Below, piece after piece: positions 24,055 to 36,373 of a DNA stretch of 64,000 nucleotides (its first letter is position 1; each line of letters begins with the position of its first letter). The DNA comes from Chrysomallon squamiferum (Eukaryota; Mollusca; Gastropoda; Neomphalida; Peltospiridae): contig CM022673.1 of assembly GCA_012295275.1 (NCBI GenBank), positions 15,150,788-15,214,787 on the forward strand, written 5' to 3'. Both the position numbers and the translations under genes were made by a program. The notes below the pieces were generated by a model. It saw nothing but the letters and a program-made list of their open reading frames with translations, ran no database searches and had not been told where the DNA came from.

Positions 24055-25501
24055 ATGGCAACAAAAAACATCAACATTTACAGCTCGGGAATCGATACCT
24101 CGGAGATGGAAACTAGGGTTCCAAAACGACCCAGGGACAGGAGCCCTAGCTCCGTCGAGAAAACAAAAACAGGAAACAAAAGAAAATAATCGATATCACA
24201 GTCCAACACACACATTCCGAAACTGAAATAACTGAAGAACAAAAAATTATTAATAGAAATCTCAACATTTTGGCAAGGCTAAGAGAATCGGACAGCGAAG
24301 ACGAAAGCGAACCAAACGCGTGGAAAATAATTAAAAGAAAAAAAAAAAAAACACACCCACAGCCGAACCACCATCGCAGTTCACAAAAGAAATTACACAA
24401 ACATTGATAAACAGTTGCGCTATTTAATAGAAGCGCAAATACACATTATGGACAAAACGACAAAAGTCAACAAAAGTAATAACGGAAAAGAAATCTACTT
24501 CGAAGTAGATACAAAAACACTTAAAACAATTGGTCCCAACATCACAATCTGGGACGAAACATTTGTTGTCACGGTTTTAGCCAAACTAATCCCCGATACA
24601 AAACAACCACAGAAAACACCCACACCACAACCCAGAAAAACACTACTCGCAACACCGCAGCCAAAACAAACTCCTATTACCAAACAACAACAACAACAAC
24701 CCAAACACACAACAAAACCAAAAGAAACAACATGCAAATATATCTCTAAAGATTTGAGGTTTTATTACCCACACGCAAACAAGCTAGATTTCTTTGAAAT
24801 ATTTAACAAAGAACTAGTAAAACAAACAAACTCAACTCTAGTCGGTGTGGAAATGTGGAGAAAGCCAAACTACTGGACCACACTGACATTTAACACAAAA
24901 TTAATAAACACAACCATCACCATTGATGGCTACAAATACACACTGGCAGAAATGAGGCCGCAGTTGCCCAAGTGCGGCCACTGTCACAAACCATTGCTCC
25001 CACAGAAACAACCAGAAACATTTAACATGTGGAAATCACCACAGAAACTCAGGCCAATGCCGGTCTCTGGCAAAATGCGCAAATTGCCAGGGACCACACG
25101 AATCGCACTACAAGATGTGCCCAGCAAAGATGCAAGCAACCAACAATTTCGAACACAATAGGAGAGACAACAAAATTTTACAAAACGTGAACAAAAAATG
25201 CCAGAAGATAGAAGAAAAAACGAAAACCATTATAGAAACAAAAATAAATCAACACAACGAGAAACCAAAAGACAATCTCGACAGGGAGGTCAGGATAGCA
25301 GAAATGCACAAAATCATTGTCTGCCTCCTGATTGAGCTTCAGAACATCAGGACCAATAAAGGAAACACAAATGATGAAGCCAATCTGGAGCAGACAGTAG
25401 CCCAGATAATTGAAGACAGCTTGGGCTTCAACATCGACACACATGACAAAAGACTAAAATTACACACAGACAGGAGAAATCCTACAAACACAAAACAGTG
25501 A
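24055..25501 (+). pseudogene. LINE B2 ORF1
   Basis: Broken by a one-base loss near 24,165 and by the A run near 24,340. Near 24,985 a 17-base deletion removes the centre of knuckle 1, so CGHC is followed by HKPLLPQKQ out of frame. The same 17-base deletion is in B5. It also has the 12-base knuckle 2 deletion. Confidence 0.88.
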
Positions 25502-26592
25502 ACAAAAACAAAACAAAACAAAACAGTAACAACCATTTACAAACTCTTCACGACAAGCACGCCAAGAACACAGGTCTCTCCGTCCTTCAATGGAACGCCA
25601 AAGGCCTTCACTCAACAGGCCACGGAGACGAACTACTACACTTCCTGGCCTCCACTACAAACACACCGGACATAATATGCATTCAAGAAACATGGCTGGG
25701 ACATTACAACAAAAACAACAAAACAACAAAACCTTTACGGTCCCCGGGTACCAAAGTCACTACGTCAACAGATACAACAGCACCCGGGAGGTATCATGAC
25801 TCTCGTCAAACAAGACATTCCACACACCAAGCTGAACCAAGCCAAAGTTCACGCCAACATAGAAATACTAAGCATCACAATACACAACAACAATCAAAAC
25901 ATCGACATCATTAACATATACAGCCCACCCACTCCCGCACTACACACCATTCAAACCCAGGATTTAAACAAAATGATCACAACAAACAACAAGGTCATTA
26001 TAGTGGGCGATTTCAACTGTCACAACACCCTATGGGGTGGCTCGACAGACGACAGCCCTGGAATCGTCCTCGAAGATTTCCTGGAACAAAACCAGCTGGT
26101 CTGTTTGAACGACGGAACATTCACATACACTAGCGACATCAATGGGGGCCAAACCGCCATTGATGTAACTTTCCCAAGCAAGGACATCGCAGCACTCTCC
26201 GAATGGCAAGTGCTCGATGAGCTGAACAGCGACCACCACCCGATACTCACCAACTACAACACAGCAAGAACACCTTCTCGGACAGATCCATCTTCACACC
26301 GAAATGGAACTTCAACAAAGCAGACTGGGAAGGCTTCTACAAAGCATGCAGAAACATCAACACGCAGAACCCCAACGACATCGACGCCTACTGCGCATCA
26401 CTCACCAACACGATACACGCCATTGCAATCAGATACATACCCAAAACCAGAAAATGCACCGGCAAAATATCCACTCCCTGGTGGACGGAACGCATAGAAA
26501 ACAAATGCAAGGAGAGAAACAAATACAGAAGACAATATAAAAACGAGAGAAATCATTCTACGCACGAAAAATATAAAATATCATATTCTTAG
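25498..26592 (+). pseudogene. LINE B2 endonuclease remnant
   Basis: Same architecture as B1. Frame broken near 25,735 in an A run and near 26,260 by an extra CA in TACAACACAGCAAG. Confidence 0.85.
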
Positions 26593-27630
26593 TCCTAGCT
26601 TCAGGATTTATAACATCTTTTAAATTAAAATAAAATGTAAATAAGTTAACTACATTTATGTTCTTATTTGTTTTAGTTGCAGTTTTTTTAATTTTTTATA
26701 ATATCTTTTAAAACAATAAAAAGACCATTGGCAAAAAAAAAAAAAAAAAAAAAAAAAACAGGTTTGGACCACGCGGACCATAAGGAAGCAGCCAAAAAGG
26801 AACAACAACAGCAGCCAAAAAACGAAACAACAACAGCAGCCAAAAAGAAACAACATCAGCAGCCAAAAAGAAACAACGACAGCAGCCAAGAGCAGAACAA
26901 CCAGGACGGCAAACAACACAGACCCGGTGATGGCCGAGAGATTGTGCCGGATGTCACGGGGGGCGGATTGCGGCTGCGATACATCCGTACCGACTCGTTA
27001 CGATCCGATATGCTGGACACTTCCTTGTGTCCTGCAATCGTGGCGAGAATCCATTCTTTTCCTGCCCAAAACTCTTTTCTGCGACGGAAGCGCCCGCTGA
27101 CCTGTCAGAAAAGCGTGCCCATCGCAGACGTGCTTCACAACAGCTTGCTCTGATCAGCACGTTAATTTTTTTCCTATTCCTATTCCTAATTTTCGAACCA
27201 ACCATTCTTCTCACAACACACGCTTGATCGTCGTCACGGTCGGTCCCGACATGGTGTAAGCCCGGAAGATAAGCTGTGAAGATTACTCACGGACGGATTT
27301 ATTTAGATTTAAATTCTTATTTATATTATTTGTAGGCTTTTGTATTATTGTTACTTTTATTACTTTTCTTTTTTCTTCTCTGCTGTTTGTTACCGGAAAG
27401 TAAAAGAGAAAAAAGTATCTCAAATAACCGATATATCTTTTATCTTTATCTCGATCTGAAAGTGAGTTGCGTTGAGCTTTAGTCTTTTTTGAATTAATAT
27501 AGAATTGTCTATATATTTAAAAAAAAAAAAAAATAATAATAATAATAAGCAATTCAAATATATTATTGAAACCCGATATATTTTTTATAAAAACACACAA
27601 AACAACAACAACCCATACCTACATGCAAAC

Positions 27631-29095
27631 ATGGCAACAAAAAACATCAACATTTACAGCTCGGGAATCGATACCTCGGAGATGGAAACTAGGGTTCCAA
27701 AACGACCCAGGGACAGGAGCCCTAGCTCCGTCGAGAAAACAAAAAACAGGAAACAAAAGAAAATAATCGATATCACAGTCCAACACACACATTCCGAAAC
27801 TGAAATAACTGAAGAACAAAAAATTATTAATAGAAATCTCAACATTTTGGCAAGGCTAAGAGAATCGGACAGCGAAGACGAAAGCGAACCAAACGCGTGG
27901 AAAATAATTAAAAGAAAAAAAACAAAACACACCCACAGCCGAACCACCATCGCAGTTCACAAAAGAAATTACACAAACATTGATAAACAGTTGCGCTATT
28001 TAATAGAAGCGCAAATACACATTATGGACAAAACGACAAAAGTCAACAAAAGTAATAACGGAAAAGAAATCTACTTCGAAGTAGATACAAAAACACTTAA
28101 AACAATTGGTCCCAACATCACAATCTGGGACGAAACATTTGTTGTCACGGTTTTAGCCAAACTAATCCCCGATACAAAACAACCACAGAAAACACCCACA
28201 CCACAACCCAGAAAAACACTACTCGCAACACCGCAGCCAAAACAAACTCCTATTACCAAAACAACAACAACAACAACCCAAACACACAACAAAACCAAAA
28301 GAAACAACATGCAAATATATCTCTAAAGATTTGAGGTTTTATTACCCACACGCAAACAAGCTAGATTTCTTTGAAATATTTAACAAAGAACTAGTAAAAC
28401 AAACAAACTCAACTCTAGTCGGTGTGGAAATGTGGAGAAAGCCAAACTACTGGACCACACTGACATTTAACACAAAATTAATAAACACAACCATCACCAT
28501 TGATGGCTACAAATACACACTGGCAGAAATGAGGCCGCAGTTGCCCAAGTGCGGCCACTGTCAGAAATGGGGCACATCACAAACCAGTGCTCCCACAGAA
28601 ACAACCAGAAACATTTAACATGTGGAAATCACCACAGAAACTCAGGCCAATGCCGGTCTCTGGCAAAATGCGCAAATTGCCAGGGACCACACGAATCGCA
28701 CTACAAGATGTGCCCAGCAAAGATGCAAGCAACCAACAATTTCGAACACAATAGGAGAGACAACAAAATTTTACAAAACGTGAACAAAAATGCCAGAAGA
28801 TAGAAGAAAAAAAACGAAAACCATTATAGAAACAAAAATAAATCAACACAACGAGAAACCAAAAGACAATCTCGACAGGGAGGTCAGGATAGCAGAAATG
28901 CACAAAATCATTGTCTGCCTCCTGATTGAGCTTCAGAACATCAGGACCAATAAAGGAAACACAAATGATGAAGCCAATCTGGAGCAGACAGTAGCCCAGA
29001 TAATTGAAGACAGCTTGGGCTTCAACATCGACACACATGACAAAAGACTAAAATTACATACAGACAGGAGAAATCCTACAAACACAAAACAGTGA
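27631..29095 (+). pseudogene. LINE B3 ORF1
   Basis: Open from the ATG through the N-terminal 230 codons (no break at the lysine run). It shifts at about 28,262 (extra A), near 28,570 (a G lost from the GGGGG of knuckle 1) and near 28,790-28,810. It has the 12-base knuckle 2 deletion. Confidence 0.88.
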
Positions 29096-30216
29096 ACAAA
29101 AACAAAACAAAACAAAACAGTAACAACCATTTACAAACTCTTCACGACAAGCACGCCAAGAACACAGGTCTCTCCGTCCTTCAATGGAACGCCAAAGGCC
29201 TTCACTCAACAGGCCACGGAGACGAACTACTACACTTCCTGGCCTCCACTACAAACACACCGGACATAATATGCATTCAAGAAACATGGCTGGGACATTA
29301 CAACAAAAACAACAAAACAACAAAAACCTTTACGGTCCCCGGGTACCAAAGTCACTACGTCAACAGATACAACAGCACCCGGGGAGGTATCATGACTCTC
29401 GTCAAACAAGACATTCCACACACCAAGCTGAACCAAGCCAAAGTTCACGCCAACATAGAAATACTAAGCATCACAATACACAACAACAATCAAAACATCG
29501 ACATCATTAACATATACAGCCCACCCACTCCCGCACTACACACCATTCAAACCCAGGATTTAAACAAAATGATCACAACAAACAACAAGGTCATTATAGT
29601 GGGCGATTTCAACTGTCACAACACCCTATGGGGTGGCTCGACAGACGACAGCCCTGGAATCGTCCTCGAAGATTTCCTGGAACAAAACCAGCTGGTCTGT
29701 TTGAACGACGGAACATTCACATACACTAGCGACATCAATGGGGGCCAAACCGCCATTGATGTAACTTTCCCAAGCAAGGACATCGCAGCACTCTCCGAAT
29801 GGCAAGTGCTCGATGAGCTGAACAGCGACCACCACCCGATACTCACCAACTACAACAGCAAGAACACCTTCTCGGACAGATCCATCTTCACACCGAAATG
29901 GAACTTCAACAAAGCAGACTGGGAAGGCTTCTACAAAGCATGCAGAAACATCAACACGCAGAACCCCAACGACATCGACGCCTACTGCGCATCACTCACC
30001 AACACGATACACGCCATTGCAATCAGATACATACCCAAAACCAGAAAATGCACCGGCAAAATATCCACTCCCTGGTGGACGGAACGCATAGAAAACAAAT
30101 GCAAGGAGAGAAACAAATACAGAAGACAATATAAAACGAGAGAAATCATTCTACGCACGAAAAATATAAAATATCATATTCTTAGTCCTAGCTTCAGGAT
30201 TTATAACATCTTTTAA
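29092..30216 (+). CDS. LINE B3 endonuclease-only ORF2 (open)
   Basis: An uninterrupted frame of 374 codons covers the whole APE endonuclease: LQWNAKGL (metal site region), ICIQETWL with the catalytic Glu, VGDFNCHNTLWG, DVTFPSKDIA and LNSDHHPIL with the terminal Asp-His. After the endonuclease it carries the linker WWTERIENKCKERNKYRRQY, then shifts by one base and ends IYNIF in the 3'UTR. The first codon is GTG overlapping the ORF1 TGA; no ATG is present upstream of the domain. If translated, it would be a nuclease without RT. Confidence 0.6.
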   Translation: MNKNKTKQNSNNHLQTLHDKHAKNTGLSVLQWNAKGLHSTGHGDELLHFLASTTNTPDIICIQETWLGHYNKNNKTTKTFTVPGYQSHYVNRYNSTRGGIMTLVKQDIPHTKLNQAKVHANIEILSITIHNNNQNIDIINIYSPPTPALHTIQTQDLNKMITTNNKVIIVGDFNCHNTLWGGSTDDSPGIVLEDFLEQNQLVCLNDGTFTYTSDINGGQTAIDVTFPSKDIAALSEWQVLDELNSDHHPILTNYNSKNTFSDRSIFTPKWNFNKADWEGFYKACRNINTQNPNDIDAYCASLTNTIHAIAIRYIPKTRKCTGKISTPWWTERIENKCKERNKYRRQYKTREIILRTKNIKYHILSPSFRIYNIF

Positions 30217-31272
30217 ATTAAAATAAAATGTAAATAAGTTAACTACATTTATGTTCTTATTTGTTTTAGTTGCAGGTTTTTTTTTTTATAATATCTTTTA
30301 AAACAATAAAAAGACCATTGGCAAAAAAAAAAAAAAAACAGGTTTGGACCACGTGGACCATAAGGAAGCAGCCAAAAAGGAACAACAACAGCAGCCAAAA
30401 AACGAAACAACAACAGCAGCCAAAAAGAAACAACATCAGCAGCCAAAAAGAAACAACGACAGCAGCCAAGAGCAGAACAACCAGGACGGCAAACAACACA
30501 GACCCGGTGATGGCCGAGAGATTGTGCCGGATATCACGGGGGGCGGATTACGGCTGCGATACATCCGTACCGACTCGTTACGATCCGATATGCTGGACAC
30601 TTCCTTGTGTCCTGCAATCGTGGCGAGAATCCATTCTTTTCCCTGCCCAAAACTCTTTTCTGTGACGGACGCGCCCGCTGACCTGTCAGAAAGCGTGCCC
30701 GTCGCAGACGTGCTTCACAACAGCTTGCTCTGATCAGCACGTTAATTTTTTTCCTATTCCTATTCCTAATTTTCGAACCAACCATTCTTCTCACAACACA
30801 CGCTTGATCGTCGTCACGGTCGGTCCCGACATGGTGTAAGCCCGGAAGATAAGCTGTGAAGATTACTCACGGACGGATTGTGCTTTGTGCTGACTGAGCG
30901 GAATTCAGAAACGAAAAAGATACTGTACCTTTTTCTTTCTTTATTTAGATTTAAATTCTTATTTATATTATTTGTAGGCTTTTGTATTATTGTTACTTTT
31001 ATTACTTTTCTTTTTTCTTCTCTACTGTTTGTTACCGGAAAGTAAAAGAGAAAAAAGTATCTCAAATAACCGATATATCTTTTATCTTTATCTCGATCTG
31101 AAAGTGAGTTGCGTTGAGCTTTAGTCTTTTTTGAATTAATATAGAATTGTCTATATATTTAAAAAAAAAAAAAAATAATAATAATAATAAGCAATTCAAA
31201 TATATTATTGAAACCCGATATATTTTTTATAAAAACACACAAAACAACAACAACCCATACCTACATGCAAAC

Positions 31273-32746
31273 ATGGCAACAAAAAACATCAACATTTACA
31301 GCTCGGGAATCGATACCTCGGAGATGGAAACTAGGGTTCCAAAACGACCCAGGGACATGAGCCCTAGCTCCGTCGAGAAAACAAAAAACAGGAAACAAAA
31401 GAAAATAATCGATATCACAGTCCAACACACACATTCCGAAACTGAAATAACTGATGAACAAAAAATTATTAATAGAAATCTCAACATTTTGGCAAGGCTA
31501 AGGGAATCGGACAGCGAAGACGAAAGCGAACCAAACGCGTGGAAAATAATTAAAAGAAAAAAAAAACACACCCCACAGCCGAACCACCATCGCAGTTCAC
31601 AAAAGAAATTACACAAACATTGATAAACAGTTGCGCTATTTAATAGAAGCGCAAATACACATTATGGACAAAACGACAAAAGTCAACAAAAGTAATAACG
31701 GAAAAGAAATCTACTTCGAAGTAGATATAAAAACACTTAAAACAATTGGTCCCAACATCACAATCTGGGACGAAACATTTGTTGTCACGGTTTTAGCCAA
31801 ACTAATCCCCGATACAAAACAACCACAGAAAACACCCACACCACAACCCAGAAAAACACTACTCGCAACACCGCAGCCAAAACAAACTCCTATTACCAAA
31901 CAACAACAACAACAACCCAAACACACAACAAAACCAAAAGAAACAACATACAAATATATCTCTAAAGATTTGAGGTTTTATTACCCACACGCAAACAAGC
32001 TAGATTTCTTTGAAATATTTAACAAAGAACTAGTAAAACAAACAAACTCAACTCTAGTCGGTGTGGAAATGTGGAGAAAGCCAAACTACTGGACCACACT
32101 GACATTTAACACAAAATTAATAAACACAACCATCACCATTGATGGCTACAAATACACACTGGCAGAAATGAGGCCGCAGTTGCCCAAGTGCGGCCACTGT
32201 CAGAAATGGGGGCACATCACAAACCATTGCTCCCACAGAAACAACCCGAAACACTTAACGTGCAGTTTCTGTGGTGGAAATCACCACAGAAACTCAGGTC
32301 TATGCCGGTCTCTGGCAAAATGCGCAAATTGCCAGGGACCACACGAATCACATTACAAGATGTGCCCAGCAAAAATGAAAGCAACCAACAATTTTGAGCA
32401 CAATAGGAGAGACAACAAAATTTTAGAAAACGTCAACAAAAAATGCCAGAAGATAGAAGAAAAAACCAAAACCATTATAGAAACAAAAATTAATCAACAC
32501 AACGACAAACCAAAAGACAATCTCGACAAGGAGGTCAGGATTGCAGAAATCCACAAAATCATTGTCTGCCTCCTGATTGAGCTTCAGAACATCAGGACCA
32601 ATAAAGGAAACACAAATGATGAAGCCAATTTGGAGTAGACAGTAGCCCAGATAATTGAAGACAGCTTGGGCTTCAAGATCGACACACATGACAAAAGAAT
32701 AAAATTACACACAGACAGGAGAAATCCTACAAACACAAAACAGTGA
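31273..32746 (+). pseudogene. LINE B4 ORF1
   Basis: Frame breaks in the A run near 31,560 and ends early at a TAG at 32,636 (from CAG). All three knuckles are intact: CGHCQKWGHITNHC, CSFCGGNHHRNSGLC, CANCQGPHESHYKMC. Confidence 0.88.
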
Positions 32747-33831
32747 ACAAAAACAAAACAAAACAAACAGTAACAACCATTTACAAACTGTTCACGACAA
32801 GCACGCCAAGAACACATGTCTCTCCGTCCTTCAATGGAACGCCAAAGGCCTTCACTCAACAGGCCACGGAGACGAACTACTACACTTCCTGGCCTCCACT
32901 ACAAACACACCGGACATAATATGCATTCAAGAAACATAGCTGGGACATTTCAACAAAAACAACAAAACAAAAACCTTTACGGTCCCCGGGTACCAAAGTC
33001 ATTACGTCAACAGATACAACAGCACCCGGGGAGGCATCATGACTCGTCAAACAAGACATTCCACACACCAAGCTGAACCAAGCCAAAGTTCACGCCAACA
33101 TAGAAATACTAAGCATCACAATACACAACAACAATCAAAACATCGACATCATTAACATATACAGCCCACCCACTCCCGCACTACACACCATTCAAACCCA
33201 GGATTTAAACAAAATGATCATAACAAAGAACAAGGTCATTATAGTGGGCGATTTCAACTGTCACAACACCCTATCGGGTGGCTCGACAGACGACAGCCCT
33301 GGAATCGTCCTCGAAGATTTCCTAGAGCAAAACCAGCTGGTCTGTTTGAACGACGGAACATTCACATACACTAGCGACATCAATGGTGGCCAAACCGCCA
33401 TTGATGTAACATTCACAAGCAAGGACATCGCAGCGCTCTCCGAATGGCAAGCGCTCGATGAGCTAAACAGCGACCACCACCCGATACTCACCAACTACAA
33501 CAGCAAGAACACCTTCTCGGACAGATCCATCTTCACACCGAAATGGAACTTCAACAAAGCAGACTGGGAAGGCTTCTACAAAGCATGCAGAAACATCAAC
33601 ACGCAGAACCCCAACGACATCGACGCCTACTGCGCATCACTCACCAACACGATACACTCCATTGCAATCAGATACATACCCAAAACCAGAAAATGCACCG
33701 GCAAAATATCCACTCCCTGGTGGACGGAACGCATAGAAAACAAATGCAAGGAGAGAAACAAATACAGAAGACAATATAAAAACGAGAGAAATCATTCTAC
33801 GCACGAAAAATATAAAATATCATATTCTTAG
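32743..33831 (+). pseudogene. LINE B4 endonuclease remnant
   Basis: Carries several lesions: the Trp of QETWL is a TAG stop near 32,937, a two-base loss follows near 33,043 (ATGACTCGTC), and LWGG reads LSGG. From 33,214 the frame is open to the RT deletion joint. Confidence 0.85.
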
Positions 33832-33966
33832 TCCTAGCTTCAGGATTTATAACATCTTTTAAATTAAAATAAAATGTAAATAAGTTAACTACATTTATGT
33901 TCTTATTTGTTTTAGTTGCAGGTTTTTTTTTTTATAATATCTTTTAAAACAATAAAAAGACCATTG

Positions 33967-33997
<31 letters not shown>

Positions 33998-34914
33998 CAG
34001 GTTTGGACCACGTGGACCATAAGGAAGCAGCCAAAAAGGAACAACAACAGCAGCCAAAAAACGAAACAACAACAGCAGCCAAAAAGAAACAACATCAGCA
34101 GCCAAAAAGAAACAACGACAGCAGCCAAGAGCAGAACAACCAGGACGGCAAACAACACAGACCCGGTGATGGCCGAGAGATTGTGCCGGATATCACGGGG
34201 GGCGGATTGCGGCTGCGATACATCCGTACCGACTCGTTACGATCCGATATGCTGGACACTTCCTTGTGTCCTGCAATCGTGGCGAGAATCCATTCTTTTC
34301 CCTGCCCAAAACTCTTTTCTGCGACGGAAGCGCCCGCTGACCTGTCAGAAAGCGTGCCCATCGCAGACGTGCTTCACAACAGCTTGCTCTGATCAGCACG
34401 TTAATTTTTTTCCTATTCCTATTCCTAATTTTCGAACCAACCATTCTTCTCACAACACACGCTTGATCGTCGTCACGGTCGGTCCCGACATGGTGTAAGC
34501 CCGGAAGATAAGCTGTGAAGATTACTCACGGACGGATTTACTTTCAGAAACGAAAAAGATACTGTACCTTTTTCTTTCTTTATTTAGATTTAAATTCTTA
34601 TTTATATTATTTGTAGGCTTTTGTATTATTGTTACTTTTATTACTTTTCTTTTTTCTTCTCTACTGTTTGTTACCGGAAAGTAAAAGAGAAAAAAGTATC
34701 TCAAATAACCGATATATCTTTTATCTTTATCTCGATCTGAAAGTGAGTTGCGTTGAGCTTTAGTCTTTTTTGAATTAATATAGAATTGTCTATATATTTA
34801 AAAAAAAAAAAAAAAAAAATAATAATAATAAGCAATTCAAATATATTATTGAAACCCGATATATTTTTTATAAAAACACACAAAAACAACAACAACCCAT
34901 ACCTACATGCAAAC

Positions 34915-36373
34915 ATGGCAACAAAAAACATCAACATTTACAGCTCGGGAATCGATACCTCGGAGATGGAAACTAGGGTTCCAAAACGACCCAGGGACAT
35001 GAGCCCTAGCTCCGTCGAGAAAACAAAAAACAGGAAACAAAAGAAAATAATCGATATCACAGTCCAACACACACATTCCGAAACTGAAATAACTGAAGAA
35101 CAAAAAATTATTAATAGAAATCTCAACATTTTGGCAAGGCTAAGGGAATCGGACAGCGAAGACGAAAGCGAACCAAACGCGTGGAAAATAATTAAAAGAA
35201 AAAAAACAAAACACACCCACAGCCGAACCACCATCGCAGTTCACAAAAGAAATTACACAAACATTGATAAACAGTTGCGCTATTTAATAGAAGCGCAAAT
35301 ACATATTATGGACAAAACGACAAAAGTCAACAAAAGTAATAACGGAAAAGAAATCTACTTCGAAGTAGATACAAAAACACTTAAAACAATTGGTCCCAAC
35401 ATCACAATCTGGGACGAAACATTTGTTGTCACGGTTTTAGCCAAACTAATCCCCGATACAAAACAACCACAGAAAACACCCACACCACAACCCAGAAAAA
35501 CACTACTCGCAACACCGCAGCCAAAACAAACTCCTATTACCAAACAACAACAACAACAACCCAAACACACAACAAAACCAAAAGAAACAACATACAAATA
35601 TATCTCTAAAGATTTGAGGTTTTATTACCCACACGCAAACAAGCTAGATTTCTTTGAAATATTTAACAAAGAACTAGTAAAACAAACAAACTCAACTCTA
35701 GTCGGTGTGGAAATGTGGAGAAAGCCAAACTACTGGACCACACTGACATTTAACACAAAATTAATAAACACAACCATCACCATTGATGGCTACAAATACA
35801 CACTGGCAGAAATGAGGCCGCAGTTGCCCAAGTGCGGCCACTGTCACAAACCATTGCTCCCACAGAAACAACCCGAAACACTTAACATGCAGTTTCTGTG
35901 GTGGAAATCACCACAGAAACTCAGGCCAATGCCGGTCTCTGGCAAAATGCGCAAATTGCCAGGGACCACACGAATCGCACTACAAGATGTGCCCAGCAAA
36001 GATGCAAGCAACCAACAATTTCGAACACAATAGGAGAGACAACAAAATTTTACAAAACGTGAACAAAAAATGCCAGAAGATAGAAGAAAAAACGAAAACC
36101 ATTATAGAAACAAAAATAAATCAACACAACGAGAAACCAAAAGACAATCTCGACAGGGAGGTCAGGATAGCAGAAATGCACAAAATCATTGTCTGCCTCC
36201 TGATTGAGCTTCAGAACATCAGGACCAATAAAGGAAACACAAATGATGAAGCCAATCTGGAGCAGACAGTAGCCCAGATAATTGAAGACAGCTTGGGCTT
36301 CAACATCGACACACATGACAAAAGACTAAAATTACATACAGACAGGAGAAATCCTACAAACACAAAACAGTGA
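34915..36373 (+). pseudogene. LINE B5 ORF1
   Basis: Open from the ATG into knuckle 1, where the 17-base deletion (near 35,849) shifts the frame; a remainder is open from 35,987 to the stop. Knuckle 2 keeps its 12 bases, unlike B2, which shares the 17-base deletion. Confidence 0.88.

Larger units (their letters stand above)
23629..27202 (+). mobile_element. LINE B2, array unit 2
   Basis: RT-less unit closely matching B1, including the 5'UTR deletion. Distinguished by a 17-base deletion in ORF1 and a two-base insertion in the endonuclease region. Confidence 0.92.
27203..30782 (+). mobile_element. LINE B3, array unit 3
   Basis: RT-less unit with the best preserved endonuclease frame. Its 3'UTR differs from B1 and B2 at GATATCACGG and by sharing CCACGTGG with B4, so the 3' end groups with the right side of the array. 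Confidence 0.92.
20022..34441 (+). repeat. Head-to-tail array of four RT-less LINE B units
   Basis: Unit boundaries, taken at CATTCTTCTCACAAC, are 20,022, 23,629, 27,203, 30,783 and 34,442, giving units of 3,607, 3,574, 3,580 and 3,659 bp. Each unit is 5'UTR, ORF1, endonuclease, then a direct jump into the 3'UTR at ATATCATATTCTTAGTCC. Compared with B6, about 3.1 kb (RT, RNase H, finger) is missing at exactly the same place in all four. The same 3'-end/5'-start junction also occurs between units. Shared joints mean the array grew by duplication of one deleted unit, not by independent insertions. Confidence 0.93.
30783..34441 (+). mobile_element. LINE B4, array unit 4
   Basis: RT-less unit. 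It has the full ~60 bp 5'UTR segment near 30,878-30,945 and an intact knuckle 2, and so resembles B6 more than B1-B3 in these parts. Confidence 0.92.

Noticed and set aside
20022-34441. CRISPR-like or satellite array
   Set aside because: The 3.6 kb units are clearly LINE sequence with ORF1 and endonuclease domains; there are no short regular repeats with spacers.
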